This document shows, in pieces, positions 39,346-50,702 of a stretch of 64,000 bases of DNA. The position numbers and the translations under genes are program-made. Below the pieces are notes generated by a model. It searched no databases and was not told where the DNA came from. It saw only the letters and a list, made by a program, of their open reading frames with translations. Location: the NCBI RefSeq assembly GCF_022539665.2, contig NC_081338.1, forward strand, positions 310,001 to 374,000, written 5' to 3'. How positions within the stretch are numbered: the stretch's first letter is position 1; each line of letters starts with the position of its first letter. Source of the DNA: Daphnia carinata. Lineage: Eukaryota > Arthropoda > Branchiopoda > Diplostraca > Daphniidae.

Positions 39346-42289
39346 CGCCGTTTGCAAGCCATCGAATTAAGATTAGATCTTCTATACAAATTTCCTGCTT
39401 CTTAGGAATTGTTTTTGCTACATAGGTGGTTCAAAAACTTAACGATATACTAAGATAGGGCTGTCGTGACGACTTGAGTGACTTGATTCCTTTTTGAGAG
39501 CAAACTTCATAAAAAAGTTATTGACGAAAAGCAGCAGATCTTTGCAACAAATTGTACGGCGCTTAGACGATTAACAGGTGAAAATAGAAAAGAGGTAATT
39601 TGCTCCTTAATGTTACGAGTACCCCCACGTCATCGTTCTCTCTCTAATGTTCCCGATCCTGCTCGATAAATAGCAGGCCGATATGTATGCGACGGAGCGT
39701 CTACTCGCAGTGATACGGGTAGTTTCGTTTTTCACCGTTTACCGAGAGGTTTTTAAGAAGGGATCTGCTCAATCGCAGGCTTCCCTTCACGCATTAGATT
39801 GTATTGTGTTTGACATTTTTTTGTAAAAAAAAAATCTTCTTTTATTTTCTTCAAATAGGACTTATGGTTCAATTTATTTTCATCTCTAACTCTCACCCGG
39901 GACTGAAGTATCGATGATCCAGTGTCCGACTTCGGCAACGTCGTAGCAACTGGTGTCAGTATATAGGGGATATTGCAGGTAATTAAAGGAATTTTATCAA
40001 GTTGCCTCAACAATACAAGCGTATTTAGCACGTGTGAGAAAAAATGGCCAGCTGCTCCGTCATTTTGACGCCCCCGCGTTCACAATCCAGCACACCACCG
40101 TGTGCCACGGAATCCGTTGAAGAAGGGTAGGTAGACAAATTTTGTATTTCGTTTCTGTCGGGCGTGTAAATGATTTTTTTGTTTCCGTGTTTTAAATTTT
40201 TTTACGGTTTTCTTTTTCCTTCGTTGCTTCTGTTCATCAATTTTGTCTGGAATTACGCAGATGTTTCTTGCTTAATTTTTTTTTCTCTTTCTCTCTCTCT
40301 GCGGAAGGTAGGCTCACTTGTTATGCTGGAACGATGTATCCGAGAGGAAGTGGATCAGGACTTATTACTTACAGCAATTGCCGATTCGGGGGCTAGCGTT
40401 AGTGCAGTTCGGTTAACTGTTGTTCGTAGGGTTTGTAATCGACGTTAGAAAGTGTCGCGTGTGACACTTAAGTAATTGACAATGGAATGGTGCATGTAGA
40501 GGGAACGTTGTCATTAAATATAGCCTACAATGGAAGTATAGAAACATTGCTTGCTTATTTTATATTGTAAGTGTAATATTTAAATTCCTATATAACACCA
40601 GGAATGTCGCGGTGTGCATAGAGTAGCAAAACTATGCGATTTAGTTGTGTAAGGAACGGCCAACCGTACTCTTTACATTTCCCACGCTTGCAACCCTTTT
40701 TTCCCCTCTTCCGCCAACAGGTCATCTGCCGGTGGCTCTGGCCTTCAAACTTTTCACTTCTTCACATAGGTGTTACATTTACACGCAGAATATTTATTCC
40801 CGCTGGGACACTTAATCCTAAACGACCTTGCTTCTTCGTATAAATGGTGTACTTTTTCCAGATTGCCAGCATTCCACTTTAAGTAATTCTACCATGCAGT
40901 CTACTTTTTACTGCCAAGCAGTCTACTTTCAGTTGTCATCACAGCGAGTCTGCCTTTAACTTTCAGTCAGTGTGTTTCTAGCTTCAGTCTAATTCCAAGC
41001 TTCAGTTGCCATCTCTGTCAGACTGTCTCCGTAAGTCTCCTTTCGTCAATTATCAATTTAGTCTTTGTAAAATACTCGAAAACGGTGCAACAATACAGTT
41101 CATCATCGCTATTCAATAATTATAAGTAAGGAACGGGTTTTTTCGAACCTTACAGTTGAAAAATTTCCAAATAATGCAATGACCAATCACAGTAAAAAAA
41201 CAAAAGCCATTCTTTTTACGCGAAATTTTGAAATTTTTCATTTTATCTGCGTTATTTTAGTTTTAACTATTGATTAAAATTTTTTATTGCTAGCTTTTGC
41301 TGTTCGCACATCTATGTTTCATTTTACAAATGAGAAAGATGATTCTCACATATTTTCATATTGGTTTTGAAATATATGAAGAGAAATATTATTATTATAA
41401 ACAATTCTCCTAAGAAAGAAGAATGTTAGGTTAGTTGAGTTTCATTTAGAGTAGAGAAGGATCTTGACAAACTGAAATAGAGATGAACCGTTAAATGAAA
41501 TATTATGGAAGGAAGAAGTTATCAGTCGTTTAAGGTCTTACCTTTCCTTGAGGTCCTCGTTTTTAAATCTCCAAAAAATTTTCTCCGTTCACTTCGAACC
41601 TTTACACTTGGCTTAATGCAATACCGCCATATGCATTGCAGTAAGTTGCTGTTTCTAGAAGTTCTATTAGTTAGCTATTAGTTTTATTAGAAAAATGTAT
41701 CAATACTATAATTTTACCATTATAGCTTGCTTCCAAGATTTGGCAGCAACGAAAAATGTTGTCTTTAAACCGTTTTTTTACACTGCTGTAATGTTGGTAT
41801 GGGTTTGCCATCTTTAAGAACACTAACATTTTCTTTTTTGGTACCTCAACAACAAAAAGGAAATTAACTCGTCAGAAAAATGTGAAAATGACAAAAACTT
41901 ACCATTAGGCCACACGTTTTGTATTTAATTTGATACAAATAGCCTGAATTTAAGCTCAAAAGAACAAGTGCAAATCGTTGACATTTAAACGATGCAGACG
42001 ATACGTTGCAGACGACACATTGACAGCCGAGTTGTTGCCTTTCGGTGGTGGTGTGTACTGAAATCACAGTTGGAGAGCCAATCAAAAGGTCGAGTCAACT
42101 CACGGAGACCATGTTGCTTCAGAACTGATTGCTGGATGGACGATGAATGATAGATCTAGCTGCCAGTTAAACAAATTTACGTCCTTAAATAATTAAAACA
42201 TAGTCTTATGCTCCATCTAACGCTTATCCATTAAGCATCGTGTTAAGCAATCGATTAAATCGTGACATTGTTTAATGCACCAATTCTTC
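39346..42289. other. Intergenic, possible protease relic only
   Basis: This is mostly AT-rich. At 40310-40450 the plus strand reads LERCIREEVDQDLLLTAIAD, continuing SGASVSAVRLTVV, which resembles the start of a retroelement aspartic protease (DSGA). It follows a pyrimidine tract and is too short to classify. I see no other gene or clear repeat here. Confidence 0.4.
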
Positions 42290-43240
42290 AACATCAACAC
42301 GCCTCAGCCTTGCAAACACAACAGCTAATGGCGTAAAACCAAGCACCAGCGCAAGCAGCAGCAGCAGCACCCGCACACAAGCTGACACGTCTTCCCCAAA
42401 GGCAAATCAAGTATTTTAATGGAGATACCCTTGAATTTACATCATTTGGAAGCGCTTGAATGCCTCCATCCACTTGTACACAGTGATGGATGTAAAAAAA
42501 TTAGACTGTCTCAAGGCATATCTAAAAGAGGACGCACACTTGTGCGTTGAAAATCAGAAACTTACTGAAGCCAACGACAACATTGCCATAGCTGACTTAA
42601 AAAGAGTCTATGCTAAGCCCAAAGCACTCACACAGCCTCATTTGTGCTAATATGCTAACGTCTCCTAACAAAACAGTGGCGGCGTATCGGCACTAAGGAA
42701 ACTGCCACTCACCGTCCAGTTCCACATAAACGCCTTGAAAACTCTCGGAGAACAAGAAGACCTTCACACTCGACTTATGAAATTACTTCCTGTATAATTG
42801 CAGAAAGAATGGTCAAGCTCTGCCGATAACGAAATCGCGGACATTACAGCCATATTCAATTTCATTAGGGATAGGTCGATGAAGCTGAAAGGTACATCGG
42901 TAGAAATCGGAAACCATAAAAACACCACAGCAGCAAACCCAAACCAGTGCAGCAAACAACCAAACCAGCAGCTGCCACTGCATCACAGCTGCTAATGAGA
43001 GCCAGATCTCAACCAGCTCCAAACACCAGCCAAATTCCCAAACAAGCTACGCAATCGTCAAATACATCCACCAGATGATAGGACACCTACACCATGGTAA
43101 AATGCACAAGACCAGCTATTTTATGCGAGGAAATTCACTACCCCATGGTTTGTCCAGTAAGCCTGTAAGGCTCATCGCAAGGCAGAAACAGATATCAGAT
43201 GTTTCAGTGCAAACCACGAAACTATGAACTGCCTCCCTGA
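42290..43240 (+). pseudogene. gag: BEL/Pao gag relic
   Basis: The segment 42456-42650 translates to DCLKAYLKEDAHLCVEN and IADLKRVYAKPKALTQPHLC, clearly homologous to residues 215-265 of the BEL Gag at 4721-7933. Upstream, QAPAQAAAAAPA and RLPQRQIKYFNGD match residues 163-190. Downstream pieces include LQKEWSSSADNEIADI and a zinc-knuckle trace around 43110-43220. The reading frame is broken many times. No BEL pol follows; at 43241 a Gypsy RT begins. Confidence 0.88.
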
Positions 43241-44200
43241 ATAAGCATGGAAACATTAACAAGCGACACACCACACAGAATGGAAGACGTGGGGATCATA
43301 GAACGAGTCACCGTACCCACAGAGTGGGTCAGTCCAATGGTCGCCGTCGACAAACCGGGAAAAGATGTCGGGATTTGTATCGGCCCCTTTCGAACGCTAC
43401 GTTTCTGCCGGATCCCGTTTGGCATTCGATCAGCAACCGAGGTGTACCAGTGCACCATGGAGAAACTTTTCGGTGACCTAGATGGCATCCAAATCTACTT
43501 AGATGATATCCTGGTATGGAGTGAGACAAAAGAGCAACTAAATGAACGTCTGGAAGAACCCTGGCTTGGCCACGTCGTCAAAGAAGGTGAATTAATGGCT
43601 GACCCAACCAAGGTAGAAACAGTACTAAACATGCCAGATCCAAAGTGCAAGCACGACCTCCTTCGTCTGATCGATGTTGAATCGATATGGGATGCGCAAC
43701 AACGAAAACCTAAAGAAACTCAAAGTGGCGTTTGCCTCATTGCCAGTGCTGCGCCAGTACGATCCCGACCTTTCTCTGGTCGTATCCGTCGATGCCTCCC
43801 CCACCGACCTTGGAGAAGTATTATTACAAGACAACCAGCCCGTCGCCTATGCATCTATAACCCTGACGGAAACACAGAAACACTACGTTCAGATCGAAAA
43901 GAAACTCCTTACTGTTCAGCTTTGACTGGATCGGTCCCGCCAACGTGTATGACAGACAGTGGTCGTCGAAAGCGATCACAAACCCCTTCAATCAAGCAGG
44001 CCTCCTCAACAAACCAATGGCATCATGCTCATTCCGCATCCAGCGGTTTCGCCTTCAACTTCAAAGACACGACTTCGATTTTGTCTACAAACCAGGACGT
44101 GACCTCGTCCTTGCCGATGCCCTCAGCCGTGCCTCCAGTTCCAGTTCTACACGGAAAACCAATCACAATCAAGTGATGTACAGGAGGTTACAGTGAAATA
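43241..44200 (+). pseudogene. pol: Mag-like Gypsy RT and RNase H relic
   Basis: RT pieces are GIIERVTVPTEWVSPMVAVD, RFCRIPFGIRSATEVY and YLDDILVWSETKEQL. The segment between ICIGP and FRTLRF, which should contain the first catalytic Asp, is deleted, although YLDD is kept. RNase H follows in another frame (VSVDASPTDLGEVLLQDNQP, ITLTETQKHYVQIEK), then YKPGRDLVLADALSRA. Frames change near 43665 and 43925. Confidence 0.87.
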
Positions 44201-44279
44201 TGTCAGGTTTGGCAAACAAAGCATAGGAAAAACCGCCACATTTTTCTGCAATATACTGTACATTTGGTGATTACGTCGG

Positions 44280-45060
44280 CAATGCCCACTACGGACACTA
44301 GAGCCCGTTACGCTGCCGCCACTGCCACTGATCCAGCCCTACAAGTGGTAAAAGACATGCTTTTCAAAGAATGGCCCGAACACAAGTGAAATTGTCCAAT
44401 AACGGCCAAACCCTTTTGCTACGTTCGGCACGAGTTGTCAGAATCGGTGGCCTCCTTCTTCGCGGTGAAACAGTGGTGGTTCCGAAATCGTTGCAGCAGG
44501 AAACCTAACGGCAAATCCAGATGGCCACTTCGGAGAAGTAAAGTGTGTAAAACGCGTAAAATCGGTTGTGTACTGGCCAAGCTACATTAACCAAGTCCGA
44601 AACATGGTGGCGTCGTGCTCAACCTGCCAAGAAAATCGAAACCAAAATCCTGCCCAACCACTGCAACCTGTTGAGGCCGCGTTGCATCCTTTCCAGATCA
44701 TGGGCTCATACCTGTTTGAATTCAAACAGATTGAGTCCCCTACTTGCTCGTCGTCGACCACTACAGCAAATGGCCATGTTTTGTCCCATAAAAGTCAACG
44801 GTTTCGTCTACAACCATCGCAGAGCTTGACGGAAATTCGCCGATTTTGGGATTTCATCCGTGCTACGGTCCGACAATGGACCCCAAAACGGGAGTGTAGA
44901 GATCCGGCGCTATTGTGCCTCTAAGGGCATCCCATAAGCACCACTTCAAGCCCAGAATACCCGAAGTCAAATAGGTTGGCCGAGAGAACCGTACAGACGG
45001 TAAAACAACGCATCGTAAAAATGCTTGACGACGGGAAAACGGTGTGGGGTGCCCTCGCCG
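44280..45060 (+). pseudogene. pol: Mag-like Gypsy integrase relic
   Basis: The zinc module reads GHFGEVKCVKRVKSVVYW and then MVASCSTCQENRNQNP. The core follows as PLQPVEAALHPFQIMGSYLF, where the first catalytic Asp position appears as Ser. Later parts (PSFLRYYSDNGPQNG-like bases at about 44860-44890 and the TVKQRIVKMLDDGKTVWGAL helix at about 44995-45060) are spread over frames. It is inactive. Confidence 0.78.
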
Positions 45061-45266
45061 CAATTCGCTCAACATCCGTGTCCTGAACTCTTACCTCGCC
45101 CACCGTCCTCCTACAAGGCCGCCACCTCCGTGGCGCTCTACCTTACACCCCCTCCGCACTCCAGCACAGGGTCGTTAGTGCGCCTACCGTCCGGCAGCAG
45201 TTGTAAAAAAGCCATGCAGCAGCGTCATTCAACCATGGCCGTTTCCCAACCCCCCGTGGTTCCATC

Positions 45267-45734
45267 TTGTCCGTCTGGCAGACGGTCCGAGTTCGCCTTT
45301 CCAGAAGGTGGATTCCGGGTACTGTTACAAAGGCATGTGCAGAGCCTGATTCGTATATAGTCCACACCCGAGATGGGCGAAATTTCAGGAGGGCCCGGCG
45401 GGTCATTAATGCCCAGCGAGAAGGCAGACCAGCTTCTCCACCTTCGTCGCCGTTTTTACAGCTTTCGGTTAAACCACCTCCGCAGGCCGTGCTGTCCCAG
45501 AATTTTCCAGCCTTGACCCAAGACGGATGGTTACCACCACAGACGTATACAACTCACCCGATTTACGAGAGTCCATTTTCGGGTTTCCACCGGTCGCTCC
45601 CGCAGTCGCCACATCGCCATAGAACCGCCCTGGCCAAGAGACATCGGACAAGCGTGGAGCCACTCGTTCTGGACGGCACTACCTCGCCAATTCCCGCTCG
45701 TTACTCCCACTTACCCGCTTCGTGCCTTACATAA
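45267..45734 (+). pseudogene. Mag-like Pol C-terminal tail
   Basis: The open frame of about 155 codons begins within the chromo-like/tail region: VRLSRRWIPGTVTKACAEPD, SYIVHTRDGRNFRRARRVIN, then a Pro/Ser/His-rich tail. VRVKLxxRWIPGTV is common at the end of Mag-clade Pol. The stop at 45732 ends the element's coding region shortly before the Gypsy-A insertion at 45782. Confidence 0.75.
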
Positions 45735-45781
45735 CGATGCTCTCACTCTCCTAAATTTTCTTTCCCCATATCTGTTCGTTG

Positions 45782-46527
45782 TGTAAAGGAGGACACGACG
45801 TTGTCACGTTGCCTCCAATACGGAGAAAGAAAACAAAACGCGGCGCTGTTACTCACAATGTCGCGTATAGGTAAGCACAAGACAATACGTGTTTGATAGA
45901 ATAAACGTGTATTAAAATACCACAAGTAATCAATCGAATGAACAGGTAAGAGGCGAAGGCCTACAATTACGTAACAATTACTTGGGCGTACACTACTAAG
46001 GGACTACTAAGACAAGTAGGGAAATTTACTAAGCAGGGGACTTACGCTTCAGCTTGTGAGGACGAGGTAGCGGCTCGGAAGGATGCGGAGGTACACACTA
46101 GATAACTCTCTCAATGGGCGAATAACTACTGCGAGTTGCCATGGCTTTTTATATGTTAGCCATCGACTGTAAAAGCCCTACGGCACAGTGTTAAAGGATA
46201 GGCGGCAATATCGAGCGGTATCGGGCGATTTTGGGCGCAATGGAGAGGTATAGGCGGGCAAATTCGGGCGGTATCGAACGAATTTGGACGATAGTTAAAA
46301 ATCGGTTGGACGGTTTTAGGCCATTTCGGGCAATCTCAGACCAACCGAAATAAATCTATTTTTAGCCGACGTGCCGGGACATGTCTTCGTTATTTATTAC
46401 ATTTTTAAGGGAGTTTTTAAACTAGGTTAGTAAATGAAGGCTTTAAGTAAAAAGGGGCTACAGGTATAAAATTCTAGTCTATTTGAAAAAGGAAATAAGA
46501 ATGGGCTTTGCTAGATGATTCGTTACA
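45782..46527 (-). repeat. Gypsy-A 3' LTR
   Basis: This is the 746-bp direct repeat of 56486-57232 with scattered substitutions. In minus orientation it is preceded at 46528-46544 by GGTATGACGGGGAGCGA, a fitting polypurine tract. It is bounded on the outside by the GTTG duplication. Confidence 0.93.
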
Positions 46528-46544
46528 TCGCTCCCCGTCATACC
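46528..46544 (-). other. Gypsy-A polypurine tract
   Basis: On the coding strand the bases before the 3' LTR read GACGGGGAGCGA, purine-rich. The same sequence is preserved at 1359-1375 next to the other LTR fragment, which supports functional constraint in the past. Confidence 0.7.
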
Positions 46545-46572
46545 AGATTGCGTCCCGCAATCCAAAAGAAAT

Positions 46573-48266
46573 TTAGGGCTCTCTTGGGCGGTTATTCTGT
46601 GGTCGGTAAACTGCTGTAGGGGGGGGCGGGGGTTTACAACAACATTTCCATATTAAACCACAAAATCCGAGGGCATAGCAGCCGCGAGCGAGTAAAAGGA
46701 AGGCAGCGATAAATAGAATGATAAACGAGTAGACTTTAAAATTCTCGAACCAATTGGTGAAAGTGCCGAGACCGGCTTTTTCGGCTGCCGAAATGACGAT
46801 TGCAGATGCTCCTGTTTTTAGATTTGGTCCAGTCGCGGAATGTTCGTTCATGGCTGCTGTGATGTCGGCCATCACATCCATTGGACTAACCAGGGTATCT
46901 GTATATGCGGGATTGGTTTGATGCTGGTACTCGAAGAAATCGACGTCTTGGTAACGGAAAGCGTCGGCCAGATCACGCTGTGGAACGACGACGGATGCTT
47001 CGACCAGTTGCCACGTGTTATTGCGGTAGGCATACGGTTTATCGTTGAAATTAACGATTCCACCAGCCCAGTAGCACGGCGTGAACTCTGTTAGTTCCCA
47101 ACCAGATCGGCCGATAGTAGAATTTTCGAACCGCGACTGCGGCCCACAAATGGTGATGTCTGTTGTGAAGGTAACCGTTGTGGGAGTGCATTGAATGGCT
47201 GAGACGATGTTTCCTGTTGCGATCAGTTTCACGCACTGACGGAGTCCCAGTTGTGTGGCTGTCAGCCATCCATTTTATTGAGCAGTTATTGAAACAGCTT
47301 GTGCGTGTTTGGCGCGTCGTTGGTCGCATTGTATGCTCTGGACGATTCGGACGAGCTCGTTTTCGTGGCGGATGGCAGCAGCTTCTAGATATTGGATCCT
47401 AGCGTTTTGCCGGATGTTGATGTCTAGGGAGTCGCTCCGGGTGTAACATTTTTTATGATTGAAGGCACGGGGACTGCGGTTGGGCCAACGGGTATGTGGT
47501 GACGAATAAATGATTGTCACCAACCACGGTCCAACTGTCTTTTTGTCGCATTTCACGGTCTGGCAACGTGATATCAGTCGTACGTGGAAGTCTAGTTGTT
47601 TGGAGTCATCTTGGAGAATCCAAGTTCCGTTTGTTGACGATTCATACCAGTATCCCACACCTTTTTCTAATTGTCTGAGGGAAATGTCGGTTGCTTTTCC
47701 GTACGTGTCGATCCAGAATAAGGTGAGATGATTGTGAGTTAGGGAACCATGCGACACGTTGGCCTTCTCCAAGGGTGTATTGATTATATCTCCTTCATCG
47801 ATTCGGGAGAGGACGACTTCTTCCAACATGCAGTATATGGTGACCACGGTAGCGGTCCTTAGCCAATATCCTACGTCGTCTGGCTCTTGGTTGAATACCC
47901 ATTTGTTTTCTGATATGGTCATTGGGCTCTCGTTGCATCTTTTTGACTGCCTCATGATATCGCACTCTACGGCTGTTGTTTCCATGGCGATGCGTTCCGG
48001 GACGATTATGGCTTGTCCCACGAAATTGATCGTGATGTGTTTGATTGATTTCCATCTGCCGCAGATATATCCGGGGAAGTTAAAGGCTGCCTTTTTGTCG
48101 GTCATTACTCGGTAGTCCACTTTAGTGTGTGAAGCGCGCGTGGCAGGCTCGCACAGACCGGAAAATTGGGAATTCCAACTCCAGTCGGGTTATTACAGTT
48201 GCATGTCGTGGTTTGGAATGCTCCTGCCGATGAGAGCAGTAGCGTCAGCGTGATAAGGGTCAGCAT
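46573..48266 (-). pseudogene. Viral-type envelope glycoprotein, frameshifted
   Basis: The ATG at 48266 opens a signal peptide (MLTLITLTLLLSSAGAF) followed by a Cys-rich start (CNCNNPTG). The main ectodomain frame covers 47275-48120 with FPGYICGRW, paired Cys residues and sequons such as NVSHGS and NGTW. The C-terminal frame (46573-47232, 219 residues) has further Cys (CGPQ, TPCYW), then a transmembrane helix at residues 166-193 and a short Cys/Pro-rich tail. Frame breaks lie near 48160 and 47240-47275. The gene would be about 560 residues. Its plan is that of a class-I/III-like viral fusion glycoprotein. Resemblance to chuvirus-type glycoproteins, known to be captured by arthropod retroelements, is my best guess and is unproven. 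The position after pol fits an env gene. Confidence 0.8.
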
Positions 48267-49406
48267 GATCTACGTAACCATAAAAAAAAACATCTTCGTT
48301 TTACTACCATATTTCTTGGCAGTACTCTTCTTCTTTTATTACGCTTATTAAGGGGGGTAACATATACGTATGGAACAATGAGGAACACGAAATATCTAGG
48401 TCCATTTAGCCTTATGAGGCTGTATCTGGTCGGGTCTAAAATATCTTAGCTTATATGGGGGGGGGGGGGGGGGGGAGGCAGCGGTTGTGGGTAATGGTCG
48501 CACTAAGGAATTACAGGAGAAACATGGCAATGCTGCTGTGGAGGGAGGATGGGGAAAGAAACTCATGAAGAGACAATAGAGACAGGAGAGAGGGAATGGC
48601 CTACAGAGCTATTGTGACGTACGTTCGCGTACGCTGTTTGTATCCGTTTTTATTCTAAACATCCTGAACGGTGGGCGTAAGGGAGGGTGTTTGGGGGGGT
48701 AAAAGGTTTGTTGGTGGGAAGTTTACACGCAGGGGAGGGTGACTTTAACTATTGCGGGAGCGTGAAGAGGGACATGGTAGGGGGTGTGTGTTTATTAGAG
48801 ATGGCTAGTGGGGAGTTCGTTTAAGTAATAGGGGTGTTTGACTTTTATCCGTTTGTATCCGGAGCATCGTACGGGGTGGCGGGAGGGGGGGGGGGGGTCT
48901 GCGTGATCGTCGTGCCATGCTTGTAAAAGTTGGGGCATGGGGTTACCATGGTACGTGGGGTGTCGGCAGTATGGCGTTTTATTCATATGGCTATATAGGG
49001 AAGGAGAGGAAAGCATAGAGAGCGCACCATATTGTTGCCCGCGGCGTATCCCCGGGATAGGAAAAAAGAAGTTCGGAAAGGGATGGTAGTGTGAAACAAG
49101 GAATCGATACATAGCGAACGTGTTTTCGTATATGTATCTTCTATGTAGTAGTTGTTATTTATTTTTTTATACAGTAAGTTTCCTTTTTTTTTTGTTTGTT
49201 TGTTTATTTCTTGTTTGTTTTCGTTTTTTGTTTTTGTTTTTGTATTATTATTTTATTTATTCATTTTTAAATATTTTTTTTTTAACCTTTTTTTTGTTTG
49301 TTTGCGTTTTTATTTATTGATTTTGTTTTTCTTATTTTGATAAAAGAAGTTAAGAGTTTTTTTTTTTTTTTTTTTTGTTTGTTTCTTATTGTCATCATCT
49401 TGTACA
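48267..49406. other. Spacer between X and glycoprotein genes
   Basis: This 1.1-kb interval inside Gypsy-A has no coding signal. It holds a G run of about 20 at 48456-48475, a G-rich stretch at 48870-48897 and T-rich sequence with a T run of about 17 at 49360-49376. Directly before the glycoprotein ATG the sense strand reads TTTTTTTTTATGGTTACGTAG, a plausible 3' splice site four bases upstream of the start region. In the detached cassette this spacer is only about 100 bases. Confidence 0.6.
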
Positions 49407-49913
49407 TTACATGTTTAGAAGAAATACAGTGACAATTATGAAGGCGGCTACTATTAGTGTCTCCCTGGCCGTGGGTAGCCATCCTTGGCTGGTTGCCGGT
49501 GGGTTGCTCTGTTGAGCCTCCAACGCCTTCCTTGCCTTGAAGATAAATTCAGTTGGCGGCCATTCCATTGTAGGAAGGCCGTACGGCGTCCATTCCCTCT
49601 TGCTGGTGCCGTTTTACAGACGAGTCATGTAGCGATCCAGAGCAAGGAACTTCCCTCAGTCTGTGTTGCCGGCTGCGTCTGCGATTATGTGGTTTAGGCT
49701 GCCGGGGTTGCCGAAGTACCCGTCCAGTTCCTCGTCCGAGAGGCCCTGGCCTATCTGCTCCGACGGGGAGCGGTCGTCGGGGAGACTGGCTGTCTCGTCG
49801 GTGTCTTCCGAGCCTTCCAGATTGATGGTGCTGTTTAGAGGGGTTCCCTGCGCCCAGATTTTATCGATGAAGCTCCAGTCTTCATCGGTGAGTGGCTCCC
49901 ATTGAATGGACAT
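49407..49913 (-). pseudogene. Gene X: small C-tail-anchored acidic protein
   Basis: The reading frame of 168 residues starts MSIQWEPLTDEDWSFIDKIW. It continues with an acidic Ser/Asp segment, GLSDEELDGYFGNPGS, WTPYGL and a C-terminal membrane helix LIVAAFIIVTVFLLNM that ends the protein. Two in-frame stops are present (TGA at about 49656 and TAA about 18 codons later). The second copy at 25136-25537 has Trp and Lys codons at these places. There is no signal peptide, so a cytosol-facing tail-anchored protein is expected. I know no homologue. Its constant position before the glycoprotein suggests a role with it, for example in membrane or virion function. Confidence 0.72.
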
Positions 49914-50037
49914 TTTGCTTTTGGATCAGGAGGTGAAATGGATGCTTGTTCGTCGTTTCTAGGTTGCTTAAATACTCCTTTTCGTCCCACTTGCAATGTG
50001 GCATAGAGTTCATGAACTTGTTAGGGCGTTTCGCCAT
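49882..50037 (-). CDS. Small ORF before gene X
   Basis: This 51-residue frame starts at an ATG in good context (AACCATGG): MAKRPNKFMNSMPHCKWDEK, then EYLSNLETTNKHPFHLL. It overlaps the start of X by about 30 bases in another frame. It could be the original N-terminus of X displaced by an indel, or a separate short protein. The detached copy does not extend this far, so I cannot test either. Confidence 0.4.
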   Translation of the reverse strand: MAKRPNKFMNSMPHCKWDEKEYLSNLETTNKHPFHLLIQKQNVHSMGATHR

Positions 50038-50173
50038 GGTTGTAAACGGTCGCGACGGTCCCACTTGAGTGTCCTGTAGCACTTAACCTTTTTTATTGTT
50101 TTATTGATTTTTTTCCTTAGGTCAAAATGTTTGTAAGGCCACCACTATTCCACACTGCTGTTCGTATTTTAGT

Positions 50174-50698
50174 TTAAATTTCCGCTATAAAACTTGTCCT
50201 TGGCCTGATCGTTGACCTGGCACACAACCGTGGGAGGTTTTCATTCGGGATCTCAGTAGGAGTATTGCACATGTGTTCGGGGACCACGTCGTCTGGGGTT
50301 GACACGGTTGCACTCGTTGGTTCTGATGTAAGCGCACTTTGAGACGCACTATTTTCTAGCTCGATATCGTCCATGCCATCACTTCGTTCCGTTATAGTCT
50401 GGTCGGAATCGTTTTCACTATCCGATTGTTCTTCCACATGAGTCTGAGTAGCAATGTGTTTCCGAAATCGGTCGTTTGGTTCAACCGAAGGCTCGACATC
50501 TGGCATGGGTTCGTCCGTCCATAACATAGTCTCGTACAGAGGTTTAAGCCTGTTACTGTGGACTAGTTGGCAGTTGTACGAATTGTCTGCTATGTCCACT
50601 GTGCGATTTGAGTACACTTTAACGATACGATAAGGGCCTGGAAATTTCGATCTAAACTTCCTGTTGTCTCCTTTTTGCACAACCCGGACATCTAACAA
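50174..50698 (-). CDS. pol: Gypsy-A Pol C-terminal segment
   Basis: The frame encodes about 174 residues. VRVVQKGDNRKFRSKFPGPY, RIVKVYSNRTVDIADNSYN and VHSNRLKPLYE form the SH3-like C-terminal integrase domain (GPYRVxxV...HxxRLKP). A Ser/Thr/Glu-rich tail follows and ends RPRTSFIAEI. It is separated from the integrase core by a frame break at about 50700. Gypsy-B is truncated inside this domain. Confidence 0.85.
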   Translation of the reverse strand: MLDVRVVQKGDNRKFRSKFPGPYRIVKVYSNRTVDIADNSYNCQLVHSNRLKPLYETMLWTDEPMPDVEPSVEPNDRFRKHIATQTHVEEQSDSENDSDQTITERSDGMDDIELENSASQSALTSEPTSATVSTPDDVVPEHMCNTPTEIPNENLPRLCARSTIRPRTSFIAEI

Positions 50699-50702
50699 GA
50701 CT

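Noticed and set aside
43247-44176. A single 309-codon gene
   Set aside because: Only the first ~110 codons are RT-like. The rest is an off-frame reading through the RNase H region, so it is a relic with a frame change.
49120-49340. Hydrophobic Phe-rich open frames
   Set aside because: They come from T-rich low-complexity sequence in the spacer between X and the glycoprotein.
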